A DNA stretch of 34,503 bases from Planctomycetota bacterium (GTDB lineage Bacteria; Planctomycetota; SZUA-567; H5-PLA8): NCBI GenBank assembly GCA_016200135.1, contig JACQFI010000076.1, positions 1-34,503 on the forward strand. The letters are read 5' to 3'. The notes below the pieces were generated by a model. It saw nothing but the letters and a program-made list of their open reading frames with translations. It was not told the DNA's origin and made no database searches. Position numbers and translations under genes: made by a program. Positions 1-6,564 of the stretch are shown in pieces (position 1 is the first letter of the stretch; each line of letters opens with the position of its first letter).

Positions 1-1
1 C

Positions 2-118
2 ATCCTGAGCCTGGAGCGCGCGCAGGCGTTCGTGGCGACGACGCCCGGCGCGGAGGCGCTCTTCGTCCAGAAGGACGGCAGACAGTTCATGACGCGGGGA
101 TTCCCGCTGAAAGCATAG
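2..118 (+). CDS. apbE: C-terminal end of an ApbE-like FAD:protein FMN transferase (partial)
   Basis: Only the last 38 codons are in the window; the gene starts upstream. The frame is open from the first full codon to TAG at 116-118. The residues PGAEALFVQKDGRQF followed by TRGF match the usual end of ApbE proteins, where a helix ending in PGxEALF(I/V) leads to a short strand with a DG turn and a final S/TxGF. ApbE enzymes transfer FMN from FAD to a Thr or Ser of exported flavoproteins. The gene directly downstream encodes a secreted protein with an FMN-binding domain and a flavinylation motif, which supports the call. The active site lies outside the window, so the identification rests on a short tail plus context. 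Confidence 0.6.
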   Translation: MLSLERAQAFVATTPGAEALFVQKDGRQFMTRGFPLKA

Positions 119-159
119 CGATCTGAATTTTGAATGGCCTGGATACAGGGAATAGGCAG

Positions 160-1230
160 ATGGCCATGCGAGTTTATGTGTGGGTTCTGAGTGTGGTGCT
201 GCTCGGCTTAAGCCTGTCGGCGTTCGCGGGCAGTTGCGCCGAGAAGACCATGGAGCTTCCGCTCAAGCGGACGCGCGAGCAGCTCGATGCGTTTATCGAG
301 AAGGAAGGCACGACGCCGCCTGAATGGTGGTCCGACGTGAAGCTTAACTACCCGCCCGATCTGGATCTCACCTGGGGCATGAACCGCGGAGCGGATGTAA
401 ACAAGAATCTCGGCATGTATATCTGGAACGTCATCAACGTGAATCCTTCAAGGTGGAAGGAAGGCGCGAGGCTTCTGCATCATGCGCTCACAGTCAACAA
501 GGACGACCCCGCCAAGCTTAAGATGACGATGGACGCGCTGGCCAAGATCTACCATGACCTGCTCCAGGATTATGCGCGCGCGGCGTACTGGTGGCGCAAG
601 GCGGGGAGCACCGGAAGCGGAAACTGCCCGCTGGGCCTGGCCGATTGTTACCGCATCCTCGGAAGCAAAGAGTTGGCAGTCGACGTGCTTGAGAAATACA
701 AGCAGCCCATGCAGTTTGCGACGATTCGTTCATGGGCGGAAGTGGGCGAACACGAGAAAGCTTTGAACATGGCGCTGGATATGGCGAAGAGCAATCCTGC
801 GTTGAAGGGCTGGAGCCTGATGCTCGCGGGCGACGTCTGCCGCATCGGCGCGCGCTACAAAGATGCCATCGACTACTACCAGAAGGCGCTGGACTGCGGC
901 AACAATCCCCGCGCCATGACGGCGCTCGAGGCGGTCAAGTGTTCGGAGGGGCTCGACCTGAACAAGATTCCCGACGGCACATACCAGGACGGCAGCCAGG
1001 GGTACTCGAGCATCGTTCAAGTGGCGTTGACGGTGAAGGACCACAAGATCGACGACGTGAAGATCGTCGCGCATCACGAAAAGCAGTATTACGGATCCCT
1101 GACGGTGATGCCGCAGCGGGTGATCGAGAAGCAGGGCGTGAAGGGTGTGGATGTGTTCTCGTCGGCGACGCTTACGTCGGAAGCCATCATCCGCGCCTCC
1201 GCCAAGGCGCTTTCAAGCGCCATGAAGTAA
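160..1230 (+). CDS. Secreted TPR protein with C-terminal FMN-binding domain (flavinylation substrate)
   Basis: The protein begins with a signal peptide (MAMRVYVWVLSVVLLG, cleavage near SAFAG). Its middle (about residues 90-260) is helical, with TPR/Sel1-like repeats such as the segment around DYARAAYWWRKAG. The C-terminus (about 265-356) is an FMN_bind domain: a GTYxDG start, a VTVKDHKIDDVKI strand pair and the motif DVFSSATLTS. This fits the ApbE recognition pattern Dxx(S/T)xA(T/S), and the Thr encoded at 1168-1170 is the predicted FMN attachment site. I chose ATG 160 because ACAGGG lies 9 nt upstream; an in-frame TTG at 130 is an alternative. The gene follows the ApbE-like gene by about 40 bp, so the two are probably cotranscribed. 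The likely role is an extracytoplasmic redox carrier or sensor; its electron partners are not visible here. Confidence 0.8.
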   Translation: MAMRVYVWVLSVVLLGLSLSAFAGSCAEKTMELPLKRTREQLDAFIEKEGTTPPEWWSDVKLNYPPDLDLTWGMNRGADVNKNLGMYIWNVINVNPSRWKEGARLLHHALTVNKDDPAKLKMTMDALAKIYHDLLQDYARAAYWWRKAGSTGSGNCPLGLADCYRILGSKELAVDVLEKYKQPMQFATIRSWAEVGEHEKALNMALDMAKSNPALKGWSLMLAGDVCRIGARYKDAIDYYQKALDCGNNPRAMTALEAVKCSEGLDLNKIPDGTYQDGSQGYSSIVQVALTVKDHKIDDVKIVAHHEKQYYGSLTVMPQRVIEKQGVKGVDVFSSATLTSEAIIRASAKALSSAMK

Positions 1231-1258
1231 CTCCGCGCTCCTGCCAAACGCAAATCCC

Positions 1259-1292
1259 AAAAAAAGAAAAACCGCGGCGCTTGCGCCCGCGG
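1259..1292 (-). terminator. Intrinsic terminator of the minus-strand zinc-ribbon gene
   Basis: A GC-rich hairpin lies at 1272-1292. It has inner arms GGCG and CGCC around loop CTTG, extended by CCGC/GCGG with one bulged C. On the minus strand the hairpin is followed by TTTTTCTTTTTTT (read from 1271 down to 1259), the classical rho-independent form. The plus strand has no T-run after the hairpin, so it serves the gene at 1337-1531. Confidence 0.75.
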
Positions 1293-1336
1293 CGGATGGC
1301 TTGAATTTAAAATAGGACGTAGGCGGCTTGGGCCAT

Positions 1337-1531
1337 CTATTCCGTCGCAGCGGCCTCGCGCTTCTCGGCGCCTTCGCCCACTGCGGCGAGCGCCGCGCGG
1401 CGGCCGGACTTCGTCTTCATGTGGCGGACGGCGCAGTCTGGACAGACGGCTTGGACCGTGCGCATGCCGACAGGCCGCCAATTCGGAGGAAGCGGGTTCT
1501 TGCACTCGGTACAGCGGTGTTGAACGGCCAT
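1337..1531 (-). CDS. Small zinc-ribbon-like protein
   Basis: This is a 64-residue protein when started at ATG 1531, which has GGGGGG 7 nt upstream; in-frame ATGs at 1537 and 1546 are alternatives. It has two CxxC pairs: CTECKNPLPPNW near the N-terminus and CPDC about 25 residues later, a spacing typical of a small treble-clef or zinc-ribbon fold. The C-terminus is basic then Ala/Glu-rich. An intrinsic terminator lies just past its stop codon, which is good evidence that this short gene is real and transcribed alone. Possible roles are nucleic-acid or protein binding; I do not recognise a named family. Open frames on the other strand here lack comparable support. Confidence 0.6.
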   Translation of the reverse strand: MAVQHRCTECKNPLPPNWRPVGMRTVQAVCPDCAVRHMKTKSGRRAALAAVGEGAEKREAAATE

Positions 1532-1646
1532 GGACATGCCCCCCATTCAGGAACTTTTCATGGACGCGGCGCTGCGCGGAGATTCAAAATGGCAGACGAG
1601 AAAATATAGCGAGCCTCACTGTAAATAAACAAAAATCTGCGCGCGT

Positions 1647-1701
1647 GCAGCACAATTTGGACCCAGGATGCACACGTGCATTTACGGGTGCAAGGTGCTG
1701 C
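1647..1701. promoter_or_regulatory. Nested inverted repeats upstream of the M42 peptidase gene
   Basis: GCAGCAC (1647-1653) pairs with GTGCTGC (1695-1701). Between them sits the near-palindrome TGCACACGTGCA (1669-1680). Together they could form a branched leader structure or an operator about 90 bp before the GTG start at 1789. No known riboswitch consensus was recognised. Confidence 0.2.
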
Positions 1702-1788
1702 CCACAAACGATATACTCCGAGAAGATTGCCGAAGTCTCGGAGGTCCAGTAAACCAATCGTATTCACCCACCGCTTGGAGACGATCTC

Positions 1789-2889
1789 GTGGCCAAGAAG
1801 AAACCCGCGCGAAGCGAGTCCCGCATCGAGGAAGGCCTCGATCTCCTGCAGACCTTTGTCGCGGCCCATGGTCCGGGCGAGCAGGAAGACGAGGTTCGCG
1901 CGAAAGTCCGCGAGCTCTGGGGTGCCGCGGGGCTAGATGTTCTCGAAGACGACGCCGGCAACCTTTATACGCGGCTGGGGAAGCCCGGCGGGGAGGGTCC
2001 GCGCACGGTCGTGATGTCGCACATGGATGAGATCGCGATGCTCGTAAGTGGGGTCGATCCCGACGGCCGGTTGCGCGTTACGAATCTGGGCGGAGCCCTC
2101 GCCTGGAAGTACGGCGAAGGCCCGGTGGACATCCTTCTGCCGAGCGATGGCACGGGAGAGGCTAAGACCCTGCGCGCGATTCTCTCGGTCGGCAGCACGC
2201 ACACGACCGTCGGAGCGCTGGGCGAACTGAACGGCAAGCGCGCGCTGACATGGGATCTCGTGCGCCTTGATACGGGTTTCTCTGCGGCGGAGCTCGAAAG
2301 GATGGGCATCGGAGTCGGCTGCCGGGCGGTGGTTGCGCGCGAGCGCAAAAAGGTCGAACGAATCGGCCGCGGGGCTACGGCGCGCGTAGGCTGCTTCGCC
2401 TTCGACGACCGCGCGGGCCTGGCCATTCTTACGCTCGCGGCGCGTCGGCTGGCGAAGGAGAAACTCTCCGGCGAAGTCTACTTTGGAGCCGTGATCCTCG
2501 AGGAAGGTGGCATGAATGGCTCCGTGCGCCTCTGCCGCAAGCTCGACCCGGAAGTTGCGGTGGGCGTGGATACCTCGCCTTCGGTGCCCGAGTCGCCGCT
2601 CAAGCTGGACGGAACGCCGTCGGTCTGGATTCGGGAGCGCAGCGCGACGCATTCGATGCGCGAGGTCGCGCGGCTCGACCGCGCAGCCGCGAAGGCAAGA
2701 CTGAACCTCCAGCGCGCGATCTACCCCACGGCTGCGAGCGACGCCGGGGCGGTGCGCATCGCCGGACTGGCCGGGCGGGCGGTGACGCTGGGCATCCCGC
2801 GCGACAACTCGCACGGGTTCGAGATCGCGCATCCAGCGGTGCTGGCGAATACCGCCCGGGTGCTTGAAGCGTATCTGCTAAGTGTTTGA
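1789..2889 (+). CDS. M42 family metallopeptidase (aminopeptidase/endoglucanase-like)
   Basis: This 366-residue protein is cytoplasmic, with no signal peptide, and has the usual length for M42 peptidases. These are dinuclear metal aminopeptidases that form tetrahedral (TET) dodecamers and trim peptides. All expected ligands can be matched: H78 and D80 in SHMDEIAM, the bridging D206 in FDDRAG, the catalytic and ligand pair E238-E239 in ILEEGGMNG, D261 in VGVDTS and H342 in DNSHGFE. The usual AHMDEIG and QEEVGxRG motifs are slightly altered. The start is GTG at 1789 with GGAG 8 nt upstream; no in-frame ATG with a better site was found. It stands alone between genes of the opposite strand. Substrate choice cannot be read from the sequence. 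Confidence 0.85.
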   Translation: MAKKKPARSESRIEEGLDLLQTFVAAHGPGEQEDEVRAKVRELWGAAGLDVLEDDAGNLYTRLGKPGGEGPRTVVMSHMDEIAMLVSGVDPDGRLRVTNLGGALAWKYGEGPVDILLPSDGTGEAKTLRAILSVGSTHTTVGALGELNGKRALTWDLVRLDTGFSAAELERMGIGVGCRAVVARERKKVERIGRGATARVGCFAFDDRAGLAILTLAARRLAKEKLSGEVYFGAVILEEGGMNGSVRLCRKLDPEVAVGVDTSPSVPESPLKLDGTPSVWIRERSATHSMREVARLDRAAAKARLNLQRAIYPTAASDAGAVRIAGLAGRAVTLGIPRDNSHGFEIAHPAVLANTARVLEAYLLSV

Positions 2890-2949
2890 AGAGTCAGGCG
2901 GGAAACGGCGTGTTCGGCAGGTCCGGGCTATTGAGGGAATCCGTGGGCT

Positions 2950-3555
2950 TCAGCGGAGGCCCGCTTTCGTTCCGCCGGCTTCGGTCCAGTTCTTTTCGTT
3001 GAGGCAGAAGGCGGCGAACTTTTCGGCGAGCGCCAGGTGCTTGCGGTCGGCGGCTTCGTCCTGGCCCCAGCGATACCCGCGTTCGTAGAAGAGCCACTTG
3101 CCGAGTTCGACGTACAGGTCTTCCGGGGTGCTCCTGCCGAGGTACACGATGCCCTGGCTCAGGTCCATGCGGGCCACCACCTCGCCCAGCCGTTCGCTAT
3201 GCGGAAGCCCGGTCGCGGCGGCCACCCCGTCGGGGTTCTTGAAGAGCTCCACGCGGGCGGGCAGAGCCGCACGCTGGATCGAGAGGCCTTCCTGCTTCGC
3301 GAAGGCTTCGGCCAGGCTCGCGGCGTTGCGGAAGTGCCAGGCGATCTGGCCCTGCTTCTCGGCCGTCAGTTCCAGGGACGAGCGCACGAGCAGTTCGGAA
3401 GGCGCGTCGACGCTGGCCAGCGAGACCGGAGTGGACTCGGTTAAGGTGGCGACCGGCACGCGATACGCTTTTCGCTTGCTCTTCTCGGTCGCGGTAACGC
3501 TTACGCAGGTCAGCAGCATCGCGGTAGTCATGGTTTTCATCAGCCTCGCGTTCAT
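2950..3555 (-). CDS. Secreted protein of unknown function
   Basis: With ATG 3555, preceded by GGAGAGAGGTGGACC, the product is 201 residues; the frame stays open to 3675 but has no better start. It begins with a signal-peptide-like stretch (MNARLMKTMTTAMLLTCVSV). The mature part is mainly helical and ends in a segment PEDLYVELGKWLFYERGY followed by RWGQDEA and a terminal helix with one Cys. The VELGKWL helix lies where zinc peptidase-like proteins would have HELGHWL, so this may be a non-catalytic relative; that is a guess from one motif. It is convergent with the M42 gene. I recognise no family. Confidence 0.65.
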   Translation of the reverse strand: MNARLMKTMTTAMLLTCVSVTATEKSKRKAYRVPVATLTESTPVSLASVDAPSELLVRSSLELTAEKQGQIAWHFRNAASLAEAFAKQEGLSIQRAALPARVELFKNPDGVAAATGLPHSERLGEVVARMDLSQGIVYLGRSTPEDLYVELGKWLFYERGYRWGQDEAADRKHLALAEKFAAFCLNEKNWTEAGGTKAGLR

Positions 3556-3828
3556 GGTCCACCTCTCTCCGGGTCTCTTAGCGGCCTGACCGTCTCGCCG
3601 TCTTTCGATGGACCTATAGAGAAGCCCGTGCCAGTGCGTGAAACAGGCTAGGGTTGGAAGGATTTTGGCGTGCAACGTCCAATTTAATAAGTAGTTACAA
3701 TATTAAACTCGATGCCTTTGCAGGTCATTATTGGGGTCTTTAGTCCGTCCGCGCGTCCGGATTGCCTTCCGGCCCTCGGGACACAGCACATGTTTCTGTA
3801 AAAGAGTTGTGAAGAACGAGTGCGAGGC

Positions 3829-5529
3829 CTAGGCTTTCTCGGGTACGCCTTCCACGAGCCGGCGTTCGCCGAGCATTTTCATAAACGCGAGCACTTTCGG
3901 GAACATCTCGACCGGATGCACGCAGTAGGCGCCGCTCATTTCGGCGAGCAGTTCGCCGACGGAGACGCCGCGCGCTGCGGGGCCGTGCGGTTCGGAGAGG
4001 ATCTCCCAGACCCGCCGGCCCATGGGGTCGAGCGCCAGGCGGCGATACCGCACCTGCGGCTGGGCGCGGCCGCGCAGCACGCGGGCGAGGAACCCGGTGG
4101 CGGGCGCGGACTCGTAGACCAGGTCGGCGGTGGCGTCTTTGCTGCTGGCTTCAAGCCGGACTTCCGGGCGCGTGCGAATGCGGAAGCGCAACTGCTTACT
4201 GCGCATGGCGATGGGGTTCTCCTCAGGCGCGCCGGCCGGCTTGCTGCCCGCAGCGTTCCCTTCGGTTTTAGGAGAAACGTTCGGCGCGGGCTCGGCGCAT
4301 TCGTCGGCTACAAAGCCGCGCCAATCGAGATTGGCCTGATGGCCGTGGGTGTGGCAGCGGATGCCGGCGAGCCGCTCGCGCCCTTCCGCAAAAGGGTACT
4401 TCTCGCCGCTGCGCGTGCAGAGCGCCCAGACCGAGCGGCTTTCGGGACAGACCCACGCCAACGACATGGCGCCGCCGGACCACTTGCGTCCGGTCTTGCG
4501 GAGCACCCAATCGCCGAAGCGGATGTGGAAGCGCCGCCGTTCCTCGAAGACGCTGGCGCTATGCCGGTGGACGTCGGTCTCGGCGGTGCGCGCACCGGGT
4601 TCTTCGGCCTTCCCCATGCCCGGGCCAAACGGGTTCTGGGTGCCTGTAAGGGGGTCGGGGGACTCGCTGCGATCGAAGAGCGTCTTGGTGAGCTGCGCGA
4701 AGAGCTTGTCGGCGGGCAGCGCATGCAGGCGCAGGTCGGCGAAGCCCACGCGCGCCATGTTGATGCGGCGGTCTTTCGTGCGCGCGTCGAGGAAGATCTG
4801 CGCGTCGCCGGCCTTGACGCTCTCAAGCGCGAAGCCCGCCGGGAGTTCGGCGTCGAACGCCCCGAAGGCGACGCGCACGGGATCGCTTGCGCCCGCGAGG
4901 GCCATGGAGCGGAGCACGCGCTTGGCGATGTCCTTTGGATCGAGCGGTTCGTAACCGTCGTCGGCCGCATCGTCCTCCGCACGCTCTTTACGCCGATCTT
5001 TCTTCTCTTTGCGTTCGGACTTCGGATTTCGAAATTCGGATTTGCCCTGAGGAGGCGGACAGAGCGCGCCGGCGACGTAGCAGCGGCGGTCGCCCTTGGC
5101 GAGCGCCAGGACGACCAGGCAGCCGGGCCGGCCGTCCCACTCGTATTCGCGCACATAGCCTTCGGCATCCACCTTGGCGAAACTCTGAAGGCCGCGCCGC
5201 TCGCCGGTCCAGCGGAAAGAGATCTTCAGTTTCTTCGCCTGGGATTCGGCGGCTTCGGCCTCGCGCTTCCAGGCATCCTCGAGGCGCTTCTGCTCGCGCG
5301 CGAAGTCCTCCGCTTTGTCGCGCCAGAACCAACTGATCTCGAGCGGCGTCGCCGTCAGCGTCTCCCAGCGCGCGCGCGCGCCGTGCGCGGTCCATTCGAC
5401 CAGGAACGGATGCCAGCCGGCGGGCGTCTCCAGGCGCAGCGGGTACAGCGCGAAGGGCGCCCACAGCCCGCGGGCATCGGCGACGGCGGGCGCCTTGGGG
5501 GCGCGGGGCGCAAGTTCGAGGGTCGGCAT
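3829..5529 (-). CDS. Long uncharacterised protein with C-terminal PqqD-like domain
   Basis: This 566-residue protein appears soluble. Residues about 1-160 form a region rich in Trp and beta strands, with a charged helix around DFAREQKRLEDAWKREAE. A low-complexity charged linker follows (about 165-190), partly encoded by 7-bp repeats. A second globular part (about 195-400) contains GDWVLRKTGRKWSGGAMS and several Cys/His residues. The last 80 residues look like a PqqD/RiPP-recognition-element winged helix: YRRLALDPMGRRVWEIL, then VSVGELLAEMSG, HPVEMFPKVLAFMKML and a final RRLVEG. No precursor peptide or radical-SAM gene is nearby, so its role is open. The plus-strand open frame over the same region is Arg/Ala/Gly-rich and has no recognisable domain. 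The start ATG 5529 has only a weak AGGA upstream. Confidence 0.75.
   Translation of the reverse strand: MPTLELAPRAPKAPAVADARGLWAPFALYPLRLETPAGWHPFLVEWTAHGARARWETLTATPLEISWFWRDKAEDFAREQKRLEDAWKREAEAAESQAKKLKISFRWTGERRGLQSFAKVDAEGYVREYEWDGRPGCLVVLALAKGDRRCYVAGALCPPPQGKSEFRNPKSERKEKKDRRKERAEDDAADDGYEPLDPKDIAKRVLRSMALAGASDPVRVAFGAFDAELPAGFALESVKAGDAQIFLDARTKDRRINMARVGFADLRLHALPADKLFAQLTKTLFDRSESPDPLTGTQNPFGPGMGKAEEPGARTAETDVHRHSASVFEERRRFHIRFGDWVLRKTGRKWSGGAMSLAWVCPESRSVWALCTRSGEKYPFAEGRERLAGIRCHTHGHQANLDWRGFVADECAEPAPNVSPKTEGNAAGSKPAGAPEENPIAMRSKQLRFRIRTRPEVRLEASSKDATADLVYESAPATGFLARVLRGRAQPQVRYRRLALDPMGRRVWEILSEPHGPAARGVSVGELLAEMSGAYCVHPVEMFPKVLAFMKMLGERRLVEGVPEKA
5014..5041. repeat. Heptameric tandem repeat inside a coding region
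   Basis: Four consecutive 7-mers: TTCGGAC, TTCGGAT, TTCGAAA, TTCGGAT. On the minus strand they are read as part of KSEFRNPKSER in the linker of the PqqD-like protein. Because 7 is not a multiple of 3, gaining or losing one unit would shift the frame. Confidence 0.7.
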
Positions 5530-5608
5530 GGGCCGCGCATCCTACCCGCGCCCGAAGCCCGGCGCGAGTTCCGGCCAGAAACGCCTAGCTTTCAGTGATC
5601 TTTGAGGG

Positions 5609-6361
5609 TCAAACTGTGCCACTCGCTTTTAAACTTCGCCTATCGCGTCGGATACTGAAAGCCAACGCTACTGGAAGCAGTACGCTGAGCCAGAATGCGG
5701 GCAGATAGGTTATGCCCCACCATTTTTCGGGCCGAAGACGCCGCCACACCAAAGTTGTGCACTCACGATTTTGGTTCATGAATGATGCGGCGATCTTATT
5801 ACCATCTGGTGCGAAGACGTAGTCATTGAAATAAATGTCTTCCGATTGGAAGAGCTGCTCCAGAATTCCAGTACTGGTTTCATCAAGAACTTCGCGTATT
5901 TCCAAAGTGGACTCTAAATCCCAATGTTTGGAAGGTATTATTGACAGTATGTGGTTGTCTACCTGCCTGATAGCGACAAAGCCGTTGGGTAAATTTTTCC
6001 CCGCCGGGATGAATTGAGTTTCTGTTCCAGTGTCAGAGTCTCGAATACAGGTGCCGTACACATAATTCTCCACAGTCCATTTCTCATCTTGAGCAATTCG
6101 GCTGTCTCGAGAAAGCCGAAATTCATTTTCTACTGCCAAGAACTTGCCATCGGAAGAAAATGAAAGACTAGGGAGCTCAAGACAGGGCTCTGGGTCATGA
6201 ATGCGCAGGATTTCTACCCATGAGGGCATTAAAACGGCACGTATAAGCAATAGTGTGGAGAGGATTATCAGCACCAAACGTAACAGTGTTTGAAGCGAGA
6301 AACGAAACCACATATTGCTTTTTCTAGCTTCTGATCCAGGAGCGGTGGACATGCTCCACAT
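5609..6361 (-). CDS. Membrane protein with planctomycete-type RFSLxTLL start and beta-propeller-like strands
   Basis: This 250-residue protein has a transmembrane helix near the N-terminus (WFRFSLQTLLRLVLIILSTL) and a second near the C-terminus (FWLSVLLPVALAFSI), then a basic tail. The RFSLxTLL start of the first helix recurs in planctomycete membrane proteins. Between the helices are two WD40/TolB-like strands, SFSSDGKFLAVEN and FAPDGNKIAASF, so the loop may be a partial propeller. Its base composition is visibly AT-richer than all neighbours and codon use is less GC-biased, suggesting recent transfer or low expression. ATG 6361 has AGAGG 4 nt upstream; ATG 6313, just before the RFSLQTLL helix, is an alternative. 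Function unknown. Confidence 0.65.
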   Translation of the reverse strand: MWSMSTAPGSEARKSNMWFRFSLQTLLRLVLIILSTLLLIRAVLMPSWVEILRIHDPEPCLELPSLSFSSDGKFLAVENEFRLSRDSRIAQDEKWTVENYVYGTCIRDSDTGTETQFIPAGKNLPNGFVAIRQVDNHILSIIPSKHWDLESTLEIREVLDETSTGILEQLFQSEDIYFNDYVFAPDGNKIAASFMNQNRECTTLVWRRLRPEKWWGITYLPAFWLSVLLPVALAFSIRRDRRSLKASGTV

Positions 6362-6481
6362 TCTACCTCTAACAAGGCTCGGTGAGGAGAAAAGTCTGCA
6401 ATGTCAACGCAGGAAGACTCGGCGGGGGGTTGGCTACCTGCGTACACCTAAGCACGAGTATCGGAGCTTTGGTTCGGAATA

Positions 6482-6497
6482 TTCGCCAATTGGCGAA
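6482..6497. promoter_or_regulatory. Perfect 16-bp palindrome, candidate operator
   Basis: TTCGCCAATTGGCGAA is identical to its reverse complement. It lies in the 200-bp region between the divergent genes at 5609-6361 and 6565-7656, about 68 bp before the GTG of the propeller gene. It has no loop or T-run, so a protein-binding site is more likely than a terminator. Confidence 0.4.
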
Positions 6498-6564
6498 GTA
6501 AATTACGGCGGATGAGTCTTACTTGGAGTAGAACAATTTCGAACCTTTAGAAGGGGCAACGACC

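Noticed and set aside
3820..5598. 592-codon open frame on the plus strand
   Set aside because: It is antisense to the PqqD-like gene, is a monotonous Ala/Gly/Arg/His mix with no domain, and results from the high GC content.
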